Assembly (NCBI RefSeq): GCF_000801105.2
Contig: NC_079514.1
Span: 28,048,227-28,112,226, forward strand
Source: Raphanus sativus
Taxonomy: Eukaryota; Streptophyta; Magnoliopsida; Brassicales; Brassicaceae
DNA length: 64,000 bases
Direction: 5' to 3'
Shown: positions 47,370 through 59,350 of the stretch, in pieces
Layout of the letters: each line of letters opens with the position of its first letter
Position numbering within the stretch: the stretch's first letter is position 1
Program-made: the position numbers and the translations under genes
The notes under the pieces: model-generated
Databases searched by the model: none
What the model was told of the DNA's origin: nothing
What the model saw: only the letters and a program-made list of their open reading frames with translations

Positions 47370-47885
47370 CTCAAAGATGCCATGCAGCCGGTGAGTGGTG
47401 TAGTTGTACAGAAACAGAGGCAATCCAGGTGTTATCGCCCGAACAGAGTCCCTGTATCTTGGAGGTAAACCTGGAAAAATGACACAAGAATTATTTGGAA
47501 TGTAAGAAGGAAAACTATTTAAACCCAAGCAGAAACTCTCTGTTTTTGCAATCCGAGTTTCAATAGAAGACATGAGATATGGTGTATTTGGAATTTACCA
47601 AAGAGGTGACGTTTCAAGTCCTCCTGCATGGTATCATTGTTGCAAACAAAGATGTAGCCGCCAAGAACTTCATTCCTCGGAAGCATCTCCGAAGCAGGCA
47701 GGGGTCTTAAACCTCTTGTACACAGCCAAATTATCATTATTGTTCCCCAGCTCCTTGTTCGTAACAACATTGCCACTGTAATTGTTAACCTTCATGTTGC
47801 CTCCTCCACTCTTGAAGTCGTTCTTCTGGAAAACATTTTTCACGTTGCTGTAAATATTGTTGCTCTGCATCGGAGCTTTACCCAT
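47370..47885 (-). pseudogene. DCD-domain (development and cell death) gene, frameshifted and truncated
   Basis: Exon 1 (47885-47599) begins MGKAPMQSNNIYSN, and an Asn/Lys-rich region leads to YKRFKT. There an extra C in a run of four (about 47697-47700) shifts the frame to an early stop. In the shifted frame the DCD domain continues as LPASEMLPRNEVLGGYIFVC and NNDTMQEDLKRHLFG. Exon 2 (47470-47370, GT-AG) reads LPPRYRDSVRAITPGLPLF and YNYTTHRLHGIFE. The rest of the DCD domain is missing. DCD proteins such as the soybean and Arabidopsis N-rich proteins act in stress and ER-stress cell-death signalling. This copy should not make a functional one, unless the extra C is a sequencing error, and even then the C-terminus is absent. 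Confidence 0.75.
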
Positions 47886-48606
47886 CCCCTGTGCATCGGT
47901 TTCATCGCCATGGATTGAGGTTAGAGCGGTTCTAGGGTTTTGATTTGTACAGAGGAAAGAATATCAGTATATAAAGGAGGATAAGAGGGATCTGAAACGA
48001 AATCATGAAGAAGAAGTTGAATGATCGAAGTAAAGTGGAGTATTGATTATGTAAAAGTGGATCGTCGATTAGAAATCAGTTTCTATGGGATCGAAGCGAA
48101 GAAGACGTAGCGGTTGCGGAGATGACGATGGTTTTTTTTGTCGTTTAATTGTGTGGGCTTTACAGCAAACTGAGACTAAACTTTTAAGTCCACTCCCTGT
48201 CTGTTTGTCTGATATGGGCAGTAACCAAACGAAGCCCAGCCAAAGCAAGCCCGTCTGACGTGGTAAAAATCTTTTCTCCTATTGGTCGATGAATCTGAGC
48301 CCCTTTTAGTATAAAAGAGATTGGCCAAGTTGGTTTTACATAAATTAATTGATTTAGTGTCAACCACACAATATGAATGATGTTAATGTTTATTGAAATA
48401 CTAAGAAAATGTCCTTTTTGTATATAACTGCATATAATAAAACAAAATTGTATTTTTAATCAACTCAAATATCAAACGGTGGTTAAGGCTATAATAATAT
48501 AGGGTTTAGATTAATTATTGGTTTAGCCACTTAGATAAGGTTTACTAAGGAGGAATGTATGTCAGCAAGAAAAATATCTCCCAAACGTTGTTGTGTTGTT
48601 TACGAA
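47886..48606. other. shared upstream region of the DCD fragment and the CAT gene
   Basis: The divergent interval holds the presumed 5' untranslated region of the DCD fragment (purine-rich leader near 47950-48110) and, on the right, that of the transporter. An upstream out-of-frame ATG for the DCD copy lies near 47914. The short minus frames at 48176-48369 have no support. No clear TATA box was assigned for the transporter. Confidence 0.45.
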
Positions 48607-51600
48607 ATGGGCTTCATGGTGGATACGCAAAAGGAAGGTGGTGAGCATCAATGGAATTGTATCAGAAATTTGGTGCGAAGGAAACAAGTAGACTCTTCAA
48701 ATGACAAAGCCGACTCTCATCATCACCAGCAACTCGCCAAAGCCTTGACCTTTCCTCACTTGATTGCAGTTGGTAACTCTATTTTTTCTTATGAACTGGT
48801 CCACCTTCTCAGGAACAAGGCGATCTTATTCTTGTTTATGAATTTCCTAATCTGATACTTGTGTCTGTAATATCTGGTTTTACAGATTATTTTTTTAAAA
48901 GGCTTTACCTTTTTACTGTTTCAAGTTTTTATTAGCTGTTAAAAGTTTTGTAGTTTCTATAACTGTCAAAAGTTCAAAGCTTTTTTTCTTAAGTGTTTTT
49001 TAGCTGTTAAAAGTTTGAAGCTTTCATTGTAACTATGATATCTTCTGAAGTTGGTTATGTTCTTCACTAAACATCCAAGAGTTGTGGTTTGTAACAATGG
49101 TAGGTGTTGGGTCAACAATCGGGGCAGGGGTTTATATACTAGTGGGAACAGTGGCAAGAGAGCATTCAGGACCTGCTCTCGCCTTTTCTTTTCTCATAGC
49201 TGGAGTTTCTGCAGCACTTTCAGCGTTTTGCTATGCAGAACTCTCTAGTCGTTTCCCCTCAGCTGGGAGTGCCTATCACTACTCTTACATTTGCATTGGT
49301 GAAGGGTAAACGTTTCATTTTTACTTATTCAGAGTTACCTTTTTTTGTATTTGATGGACGTTGGGTTCTTGCAGTGTTGCGTGGTTGATTGGCTGGGCAC
49401 TGATTCTTGAATACACCATTGGTGGTTCAACCGTTGCTCGTGGCATATCTCCAAATCTGGTATCTTCCCCTTTTGCTTGCATTAAACAAGGATGTTTGAG
49501 TTGGTTTCCTCAATTGTCTTGTTTATTATGTGATGACGTTCTAATATCATGTCTTTATGTGGATAGGCAATGATTTTCGGTGGAGAAGATTGTCTGCCTG
49601 CAATATTAGCTCGTCATCAAATCCCGGGACTAGATATTGTTGTTGACCCATGTGCTGCTGTACTAGTCTTCATTGTAACAGCCCTCTTATGCACCGGAGT
49701 AAAGGAGGTTTACCTTTTTCAAACGATAACGATAATCAGTTACATGTTTTGGACAAAGCTCAAACTGTGTCCTGAAAGTGAAATATATTTTATATGCAGA
49801 GTACATTTGCTCAGGGAATTATAACAACAGTAAATGTCTTTGTCATGATATTTGTCATCGTAGCTGGTAGCTATCTGTGTTTCAAGACAGGTTGGCCTGG
49901 TTATCAACTTCCATCCGGGTAAAAGTTGAGCATTCACTTATACCATCATACATCTTTAAGCTATATGTGAAACATAGTATCGTTCGTGTGTTCCCCTAGG
50001 TATTTTCCCTACGGTGTTGATGGAATGCTTGCTGGATCTGCTACAGTCTTCTTTGCTTATATAGGATTTGATTCAGTTGCAAGTATGGCAGAAGAGGTCT
50101 GTTGATATATATATTGTTGTAGTTGCCTTCATCTGCAGTGCATTGATGATGTTTTTTCATACGGCAGGTGAAAAATCCGCAGCGGGATTTACCGCTCGGT
50201 ATAGGTCTTTCACTCCTGCTATGCTGTTTGCTGTACATGATGGTGTCTGTAGTTATTGTTGGTTTAGTGCCTTACTATGCTATGGACCCTGACACCCCAA
50301 TATCCTCTGCTTTTGCTACTCATGGCATTCAATGGGCTGCGTGAGTTTACTGTTTTATTATCAATGACTTGTTCAAGACTTCCATCTGCTTCTTCTTCTT
50401 TTCTTTTGTAGGTATTTGATAACATTAGGCGCGGTCATGGCTCTCTGCTCTGCTCTGATGGGCTCCATTCTCCCTCAGGTAAAACTATGAAGAGTCAATG
50501 TCAGATCTGTGGATATAACTATGAAATGTTTGTGGAAACCACCTTATTCACAAAAGAGCTTTTTTTTTTTAATTTTTCCAGCCGAGGATTCTGATGGCAA
50601 TGGCTAGGGATGGTCTGTTGCCTTCATTTTTCTCAGAGGTGAATCAACGCACGCAAGTTCCTGTTAAAGGGACCATTACAACTGGTTTTTGTGCGGCAGT
50701 CTTAGCTTTCTTTATGGATGTTTCACAACTAGCGGGAATGGTATATATTATGGATTCTGCTAAACTAACCATTTTTGCTTGTAACTGTTGTTTGACGAGC
50801 TCAGAGTTGGGTGTAGGTGAGTGTTGGAACACTTGTTGCGTTTACAATGGTTGCAATATCTGTGTTGATACTAAGATATGTACCTCCTGACGAGGTAAGT
50901 GATAAGATTGGAAGTAGTAAACCTCTTCTTTAGTTTGATTTCACCAGTAGAAGAGACTTTTGATTAAAGAGAGACGTCCCCCTTCAGGTACCTCTTCCCT
51001 CGTCTCTTCAAGAGAGGATTTGTTCTGTTCCCTTTCTATGTAATGAAGAGAACTTGTCCAGTCACGTCGGCACTTCCATTAGTAGTGGCAAACAACCTTT
51101 ACTTTGCGAACCTGATGATTCAACTGTGGAGAAGAAAGAAGCTCGCTGGGGTTGTAAGTTACTCTATTCATTCTTTTAGACAAGCTGCATAAACTTTATA
51201 CATTAGCTGATCATCTCCACTTTCGCATGTGTTTATCGATTCTGTAGGGGTTATCAGTAAAGAAAACAGAAGGAAACTTGCTGGTTGGAGCATTATGTTC
51301 ATTTGTATTGGGAACTTCCTGATAAGCTATGTAGCATCAAGCTTGCTCTTGCCAGGGTTAGTTCATCAAAATAGTATATGTACCTGATGAGGCTATGTCT
51401 TCTACTGAGAATATTAAATTCCATTTTAATATCCAGACTCCTCCGGTATTCTCTCTGCGGTGTTGGTGGATTGCTACTTCTTTCCGGTCTGATTGTGCTT
51501 AGTTGCATTGATCAGGATGATGCCAGACACAGTTTTGGGCATTCTGGAGGTACTGCTTGTTTTTAGTATTTGCAAAAGCGATGTTTTGTTGGAATATGAA

Positions 51601-51952
51601 CTTTTCCTTCTTCTTTTTTACAGGTTTCATTTGCCCGCTTGTTCCACTTCTGCCTATTCTCTGCATTCTTATAAACATGTATCTCTTGGTAAACCTTGGG
51701 TGAGTATGCCTCTGTAACACCAGATTTGTGGATAGTACTACTAACCCAATGAGTTTACTTTCATCTGTGACATTTTTGTCTTGCTGATGTTTTAGAGCTG
51801 GGACATGGGCTCGTGTATCGGTGTGGCTGTTCATCGGAGTGCTTGTTTACGTTTTCTATGGGCGAAGACACAGCTCTCTAGCGGATGCAGTTTACGTCAC
51901 CACTGCTCATGCCGATGAGATTGGTCGCAGTTCTGGATATTCTTTGGCTTAA
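48607..51952 (+). CDS. CAT3: cationic amino acid transporter, CAT3-like
   Basis: Fifteen exons with GT-AG introns and consistent phases give 635 residues: 48607-48772, 49104-49305, 49375-49459, 49567-49707, 49800-49918, 50000-50096, 50168-50340, 50412-50478, 50582-50740, 50817-50894, 50988-51153, 51248-51356, 51437-51549, 51624-51699 and 51796-51952. The protein is a multi-span APC-superfamily permease with the family hallmark STIGAGVYILVGTVAREHSG near residue 58, plus GFDSVASMAEEVKNPQRDLP and a C-terminal SGYSLA. The body fits Arabidopsis CAT3 (AT5G36940) best. The N-terminus MGFMVDTQKEGG is the form I remember from CAT2, so the symbol is likely rather than certain. The family moves Arg, Lys and other amino acids across plasma or internal membranes. 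No stops or frameshifts were found. Confidence 0.9.
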
Positions 51953-52531
51953 TGAAGCCATCGGTGGGGGACTTTGAGCTTCCTTTCATTTTGTAAGTAT
52001 GGATTTCCCTTGGTAAAATATGCAAATACAATCTGTAAGATATAATATTGTTTACAGTATGCAATATATCTGTAAATAATATTGTTTGAGATTGTTTACA
52101 GTATGTAGTCCACTTTTGAAAAGCTCAATGTGATTATTCTGCTTAGAGCTAATGTATATAAAACTATTTGGGAATGGAGTTGATGAATCTAATCTTTCCA
52201 GAAATATATATGATGAACCAACATATTCACAAAAGAAAGACATAATTAAAACAATTGGACAGAAAGCTTTAAAGTAGACGCATTAACCCTTTTGAAGTGT
52301 CGAGCCGTCGAGGTGTTGGAGTTTCGTATAGCATAGCACGACAGTCGATATCCAGAGGAGTCATTTCTGAAAGCACCTAAAGAAGAAACCCATCAGTCTT
52401 TGATTCTACAGAATGAGTTTGTTGGTTGCAGATGTGTTATAAGACAAGGTAGAGAAGATATGTGAAAGGTACTTTGTGAAAGAGAGCTTGAATTTGTGGT
52501 ATCCTCAAGGGAAAAAAATGGCTTCAATTAT
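51953..52531. other. convergent 3' flanks of the CAT gene and the SDSEDD-repeat gene
   Basis: This interval holds the two 3' untranslated regions. The phrase attgtttacagtatg-a-t is repeated near 52047-52110. No further gene is supported. Confidence 0.5.
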
Positions 52532-55388
52532 TCACTTCTTCGCCTTCTTCTTTGGCTGTCGTTTCTTTTTGGACTTGTTAAATCCGCCTCCAGTCTCCTG
52601 TGGTACAAAATACAGTTCTATGAGTTAGTTCACAGAGAAGGTGTATCCATAACACTATCAGATATTATAAACCAGCTTCAGTAGATGCTAACCTTTTTGT
52701 AGCATCTATATGCGCTTTGACCTGAGAACTCCTGTCCACCTTTAGAGATATAGACCTACAAGAGCAAGAAACAAAATCAGATATTACGAAGTTTTTCAGA
52801 CGTCTCTTGTCCTGTCTGTGTTCTGTAACATAAAACTTTAGTTCCCATGCTTAAAAACACGTGCGTGTGTGTGTGTGTGTGTTTAACAGCTCAATCCCAT
52901 TCACATTCACGTTCCTGTGTAACTTTCTTTAATTGTGGAAAGAGAAACAGACCTTCCTTCCTTCTGCGGATGTAAACCAGTGACCTGCACTACCAGTGTT
53001 AGCTGATACACGTCTTTTGCCAGCATCCTTTGGAACTGCAGATCTCGCTTTGGAGTTCGAGACCTTTGACTTTGTTTGCCCACCTCTGCACCTTTTACTG
53101 CTAGAAACTCCGGTTTTAGAACTCCCGTTGCTGCCAAATTGGTTCCTACAATAGCATTGGGAAATATATGTCAATTCTTTGGAAAAAGAAGACTGTACGT
53201 ATGAAAATAAGAAAGGGAATAGAAATATGACGCACATATAATCAATAAGGCACTCCTCTCGCCGGTTCTCTCGATCATTTAAAATCCCCAGAGGAAAGAA
53301 GTTTGGTAACCGCTTCCGGGCTAAATTCTGGATCCTTGGATCACTGTGCAAGAAGAAACGATGAGATGGAGGAGTAGGGTTGGAAGAATCCAGGAAATGC
53401 TCATTTTGCTGAAACAATCCACTATTGCTACTACTTGCCACAGCACTGCTTTGTTTCTGAGCTGTGCTACTAGTGCTTTTCTTGATCGAGCTAAAATAGT
53501 CTTGACAAACATCATCCAGAGCTGGTGTCTGAATCTTGGAAACTGCCGCTGGGGAAAAATCTTTCCACAAATCTCTAGGTTCCTTTCTCTTTGGTTTATT
53601 TGCAACAGATGGTTGAACCTTTGAGCATGAATTATTTGTTTTAGTTACTCGGCTTAAATCCCTTCTGGTGGATGGGCAGTCATCTTCAGAATCTGAATCT
53701 AGTAGCTGCAACCTTCGTAGAGGACTACGAGTTGGCATATTTCCAGGTTCCTTTCTCTTTGAGGATGGATCACTGGTATTAGTTACTCCGCTTAAATCTC
53801 TGCTGCGAGTGGATGGGTGGTCGTCTTCAGAATCAGAATCTAGTAGCTGGAACCTTCGCTGAGCTGGTGTTTGAGTCTTTGTAACTCCAACCGGAGGAAA
53901 ATCTTTCAACAGATCTCCAGTACATGGCAGAGATCCAGGCTCCTTTCTCTTAGAAGATGAATCATTAGTTTCGGTTACTCGGCACGAATCTCTGCTGCGT
54001 TTGGATGGGTGGTCATCTTCAGAATCTGATTCCAGTAGCTGGAACCTTCGCAGAGGACTAGTATTTGAACTCTGAAACAGTGGTGCAACAGAAGTAATCC
54101 CAGAGCCAGTAGATACAGGAACATCATCCAACCGCTTTCTCTTTTCCAGGCTCCGAGAGATAGAAAACGGCTGGTTAGTAAAAACCCCAGAACCACGAAG
54201 TGAGACCCTTGAACTGCAACTAGAGAAATGACTTCTTGTTGATGCAGGTGCATCTACATGTAAGCAAGCAACACAGATCGTAAATTAAGATGAAACCAAC
54301 AAAAGATGGAAGACTTGAGAAATATAACAAGAACAAGACTTGAGAGAGTTTTGTTAAGAACTTCATCTACAAAAGAAATCCTACAGAAACAAGTTTGATT
54401 TATCAGCCTGAAATCTCCAAATCAACACTATCTACAAGAAGAGTTCAACAAATTCAACCATCAAGTTTTCATCTTTGAGCCATATCACATCAATTATCAT
54501 GTATACCTCATATATAATATACAATCTCGTTCATCATGAATCATTATTACATAATCAAGCACACAAACCTAAGAACCATGCAGTGAAACCAATTTCGATT
54601 TATCAGCTTGAAAAAGCTCCAAACCTACTCTATCTACAAGAGTTCAACAAATGCAATCATTAAGTTTTCATCTTTTAGTCATAACACATCATCGTCATCA
54701 ACCATCATGTAATCATCGTATACTGTCCTATACCATTTATCATGTATTCATAATAACAACATCTTATGTCATCGAGCACACAACCAACACACAAATCCAT
54801 TCCAAGACTAAGAATTCAACCTTAATTGCTGATAGCTCAGGAGACTGGCGGTTTTGCAACACTTAGCATCAGCTCTTTTAGATTCAATAGCTTCTATATA
54901 ATCATTCAATATCAAACATATCTCTGATCCAAGAAGCCTAAAGTTTCTCAAACGCAATCAAATGAAAAGTTCGAACATAAAGCACAAAGAGTGATAGAAA
55001 AAGGGTAATTTACTTCATCAGAGACGTGGCAGTGCTCCAAATTCGAATCCAGCAATTTAAGCATGAGCCAGTTCACACATAACAAGTAAAAGTGGAATTG
55101 AGACTCAAAGAATCGTAAGTTACCTTCTGGAGAAGAGAACTCCTCGATGTCGTCGTCGTCATCATCCCGATCCTCCGTGCCATCATCTTCCGCAGAACAC
55201 TTGTTGATATCACTGAATCCGCGTCGCAACCGCTTGAGAGCCGGGCTTGAACTACCAGGTCCAAGCTCCAGATCGGAATCTGAGACCGTAAGTCCCGGCT
55301 CCTCGTCTCCGGTTAAACCAGGCTTGGGATCCGATGCGGCATCGAGGTCGAACCCTAGCGAAAAGGAGGGTGCTTCAATCGAATCCAT
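52532..55388 (-). CDS. basic, probably nuclear protein with SDSEDD repeats, function unknown
   Basis: Five exons join in phase to 534 residues: 55388-55124, 54253-53236, 53145-52953, 52755-52693 and 52597-52532. Exon 1 starts MDSIEAPSFSLGFDLD and ends in an acidic run (DDDDDDIEEF). Exon 2 carries three copies of a unit of about 45-60 residues: RRFQLLDSDSEDD, a Pro-Ser-Arg stretch, then KRKEPG. The C-terminal part is distinctive: GHWFTSAEGRKVYISKGGQE, FSGQSAYRCYKKETGGGF, then a lysine-rich tail of nuclear-localisation type (KSKKKRQPKKKAKK). I recognise it as a conserved plant-type protein but cannot name a domain or function. Acidic patches and Lys/Arg clusters suggest a chromatin- or nucleic-acid-associated role. 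That is inference. Confidence 0.85.
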
Positions 55389-56425
55389 GAGGAAGAAGAA
55401 ATTAGGGATTCGATTCTTTTGGAGAGAAAGAGGAAGAGACTTTTTATGTGCCGAAGAAGCTTGAGAGTGAGATTTCCCTCGCCTCGCGCTCGCGGGATTA
55501 TCCACGATTTCAAACAAATTTCAAGATGATTTTCGGTTTTGATTGATATTAAATTTTCGCCCAAAATATTTTTAAAATTACGTTTTTCTTTTTTTCGTCA
55601 ACTTTGATACAGTGTATAATCCCGTAAAACCAAACCAACTAAAACCACACTGAACCGAAATAGAAAAAATGATTTTCATTTAGTAGTACCAAATATACTA
55701 AAATGATGTTATTTTCAAAAAACTGCGATATATAAATATGGTTTGGTATATAAAACGAATAAACTGATTAATTAATATATAATGATACAAATATATTTAA
55801 GTTATGTAATATAACTAATAATATATACATAATTTATTTTATTGATATAATCCTCGTACTATTTGTCAAAAAAGGTCTTCATACTTAAATGTTGATTTTA
55901 GTAATTTAATATTTTATATTAAGGTAAAAGTTATTTTTATTTTTTATCAAATTAAACAAGAAAAGAAATTTACCTTTTTTAACAAATATGTGTGTTAATG
56001 TTTAGTTATTTAATAAGATTATGGATTACTAATATTTCTTATGTTTATTCTATAATACTATTACTACTATTAACTAAATATGTTTGATAATTTGTTAAAC
56101 AGTAAAATTATATATATATATATATATATAATATATTCTATTTAAAAACTAAAATGTCATTGTATTATATTAAATTTAAAGCTGATATTTAATCATATAA
56201 AGTAGAATTCACAAAATCTTATAAAAGATAAATATACTTATGAGTTTTTGGTATAAAACCGAATAAATCAAAAACCGACAATATATAAACCGAACTAAAC
56301 CAAAATATATATGGTTTTAATATGGTTTATTATTTATAAACCAAAATACCAAAAATAAATAAACCGGAACGAACAGATATCTAACAAATGTTATGTCTTT
56401 GGTGGAATACCTTTTATAATTATTA
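55389..56425. other. AT-rich intergenic DNA with a TA microsatellite
   Basis: No gene is supported. Degenerate aaccgaac-type sequence occurs at 55620-55680 and 56250-56370. An (AT)n tract lies at about 56111-56130. Confidence 0.55.
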
Positions 56426-56455
56426 CTAGATTTTGAACCGCCTTTCAAATGGCGA
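56426..56455 (-). mobile_element. Helitron-like 3' terminus (minus strand)
   Basis: On the minus strand the hairpin cgccatttgaaaggcg is followed by gttcaaaatCTAG and T, ending at 56426. The flank ttttagaaatt matches the subterminal sequence of the element at 7122-7703, so both belong to one repeat family. The rest of this copy is not clearly delimited. Confidence 0.5.
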
Positions 56456-56643
56456 ATATATTTTCTATTTTATATTTTTTTTAGAAATTGGATTTCATCA
56501 TAAAGGTTCAAACCATGTGTATAAATAGATAAATCAATAATCCAACTTTTGCAATTGACCCTCACATTGTTGTGTTGCTTTTGTTTGTTACCAAGAAATA
56601 ATTTGACTTTTTCTTACTAAAACTGTCTTTTTATATCATATTA

Positions 56644-58008
56644 TTAATGAATACTTGAGTTTACATAATCTTCATGTAGAAGATTTGTTAACATGTTTGG
56701 TACATAATTATGAAAAATAAAGAAAACTGATGGTAAAGGCCCTCTTCGTGCAAGCTTATCAGCACACTTATTTGCTTTCCTTGAAATCCACCGGAAACGA
56801 ACTTCATCAAAACAATTCACCCACCATTTGATCTCCCTGATCCAGTTATATAAGCTGAAATGTAATGTTTTACCATTGAGAATGTCTATTTCTTTACTGC
56901 AATCATTTTCCAGGATGACCTTTCTAAAACCCATGGACCAGCAATGTTGTATTACCATTAGTATGCCTTGCAGTTCACACTCTAAAGGATTCATAACTCA
57001 GTTTGCCAATAGCTTGAGCCGCTCCTTTAAATACTCCATTCTCATCTCGAAAAATCCATCCAGCAGTACTCTCTATTAATGTATTCACAAATGATCCATC
57101 TATAATACATTTAATCCACTCCTTTGGTGATCGTGTCCAATACCCTTCTCTTCTTATTTGTTCCTTTATACCATTCTGACAGCCCTGAACTGACACCTGC
57201 TTGTTTCCATTCTGTAGCATCATTACGAGCATAATCCATTATAGACTTCCAGTGGATTTGCTTCTGTTGAAATATCAGAATGTTTCGACTCTTCCATGTC
57301 CGACATAGTATCCATACTGGGAGTTCTTGTAAATGAGCCAACCTACTAGATGAACAACTTAATAAACATGCTTTTATCTTTTCTTCTAAGTAGCAGTCAA
57401 TCCCATTACTGTCAAATTCATGAAGTATGATGCCCTCCAAATTCATTTAGCATAATCACATTCAAAGAATAGATATTCTTATGTTTCTTCTTCTTGACAA
57501 CATCTCTTACATTGTGCATCTTGTGTCACATGTCTTCTTCTCAGATTACTCTCTGTAGCGAGACCTTTTGAGAGTGATCTCCATAAGAAATGCTTGATCT
57601 TAGCTGGTAAATGTGTCTTCTATATCTTGTGTTTCAGTTGAGGATTACCTGGAATAGGTGTTGGGTTATTAGTATTAGGAATGTGAATTCCTAGCCAGTA
57701 ACATGACTTTATCTGTGTAGATCATATCTTCATTGTAATGCCAACCAACCAGATCATTAATTGCCTTAACACTTATCTTTAATGCTAAAATCTGTTCTAC
57801 ATCTTCTGGAATGATGAATTGACGAAGTCTTTCTTCATTCCAATCGTTTCATGTAGCATTAAAGTAGCTGTTAACCTTTTCATCTAGGTTACTTTCCAAA
57901 ATAGGTGTTGGCGGTCGTGGTGGATGATCTGGAATCCAAGAATCTGTCCACATGTTGATTGTTGAACTATCTCCAACTATATAACTTAAACTTTTTGGGA
58001 TTAGATCT
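56644..58008 (-). pseudogene. LINE remnant: RT tail, zinc-binding and RNase H-like domains
   Basis: From 58008 leftward the minus strand gives, across frames, SYIVGDSSTINMWTDSWIPD (post-RT region) and KIKHFLWRSLSKGLATESNL (zf-RVT start). A zinc knuckle with CKRC and FFEC follows near 57510-57455, then WILCRTWKSRNILIF. The RNase H-like domain has IDGSFVN, GWIFRDENG, ECELQGILMVIQHC and ISRKANKCADKLAR. It carries several stops and frameshifts. Its 5' part was cut off where the gypsy LTR starts at 58009. Confidence 0.85.
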
Positions 58009-59350
58009 TGATGTTAGGAGTTTTGAGGCTCCTAAGTCAAATGATAGTATAGTAGAAGTTGTTTGTCGAACCAGTTCTGAGGGACTCAAAGCAGTGAGAA
58101 TGCAAGTATTTGCCTAATCTAAGTGCTGCCAGTGATTTGATGATTTCTAAACTAATGATTAAAGCTAATGCAAAGCAATAAAAATGATACTTTTAAGCTA
58201 TTGGAAAGGAGAACTCATGGATATAGGGATTTCAGACCTTGGGTGATCAAGTTTCGAACTAAGGATGACAAATGAATCAATCAAACTATTAACCTTAAGC
58301 CTAGACACAATTCTAAGCAAGCTCTATGTCTAGATGAATGCTCATTTGCTAACATGTCTCAAACATCAAATGTCTTTGGTTGAATAACATGCAAGCAATC
58401 ATTACTAACAAGTCTATTAGCTATCTTAGCATCTTTAACAACAAATATCTTTGGCAAAGTACACTAAGAGCCTAGGAGAGTTGACTCAGGCATTTCATCA
58501 AACACCTTTTGGGTGGGAAATGCCTAGAGATCACCCTTTGAGTGGCCTACTCAAATGATGCATTAAGATCACTCTACTAGCAAGGAACAAGTATGATCTA
58601 TACCTAAAACATCCTAGAACTAGCCTAATCACCCTTAATCACCCTAACCCATGAATCCAGAAGGTGATTACTCACTAATCTCCATGATTCCTCTTAAACC
58701 CATGGTGGATTTCAGATGAATCATATAGAGAACTAGAAAAGAAAATCACAAGAACACAAGAACAATCAAATCAAAAGAGAGCTTTTTCTTGAGAGAGTTT
58801 TGTGTATCCAATAGATAAAAGATAGATTGCCAATGGTGGCTACATAGTACTTAAACATTAGGTTTTCCAAGTGCAAAAACGTGCACAACAATTGCAAAAA
58901 GGTCCTTGAAAAATAATAAAATCGTGCAGCAGATAACGCGGAGCGACCTCGGCCAGTCGCTCCGAGAGGTCGCTCTGGGCTTCGGGAGCGACCTTGGTGG
59001 TCGCTGCGAGGGGTCGCTCCGGAGGCATTTTCTTCGTCTTCGAGCCGTGTAAAGCCGAGCGACTTGGAGTGGTCGCTCCAGCTTTGGTCGTCAAGGTCGC
59101 TCCGGCTGGAGCGAGGTCTCACAGCGACCTCTGCAGGTCGCTCCAGGCTCCTCTCGTCCAATCATCTTCCTTTTCACATCTTTTGAGCCCCAAGTGCATC
59201 CAAATGTCTCCAATAACCTCACTTGGCACTCCAGTACCTAATAGAGACTTATGCATGCAAAATGCAACCTAAACATGTCTAAATCCTATTCTATATGATG
59301 AAAATGCTTATGAATGAATGGTTAAAACAATGCAAATATGCAAGACATCA
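58009..59350 (-). repeat. 1342-bp LTR of a Ty3/gypsy element
   Basis: The left end reads TGATGT and the right end ACATCA, a perfect 6-bp inverted end pair in TG...CA form. Immediately right of it (59351-59363) lies actcccccacact, which on the minus strand is the purine tract agtgtgggggagt expected next to a 3' LTR. At 58930-59150 the LTR holds a GC-rich cluster of alternating ggtcgctcc and gagcgacc words. It cuts the LINE remnant at 58008. The partner LTR is not in the window. Confidence 0.75.

Noticed and set aside
47886..47914. Upstream ATG for the DCD gene
   Set aside because: It is in a different reading frame from the conserved MGKAPMQ start and the DCD domain.
52929..54131. 400-residue single-exon ORF starting MDDVPVS
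   Set aside because: Exon 2 is open and in phase upstream to 54253, and the frame runs into an intron at 53235; the spliced five-exon model is better.
55389..55517. N-terminal extension of the SDSEDD-repeat protein
   Set aside because: The frame is open upstream of MDSIEAPSF, but the residues are low-complexity and the internal ATG gives the expected acidic start; I chose 55388.
58766..59161. 131-residue minus-strand ORF
   Set aside because: It is a translation of the GC-rich repeat cluster inside an LTR, with no domain.
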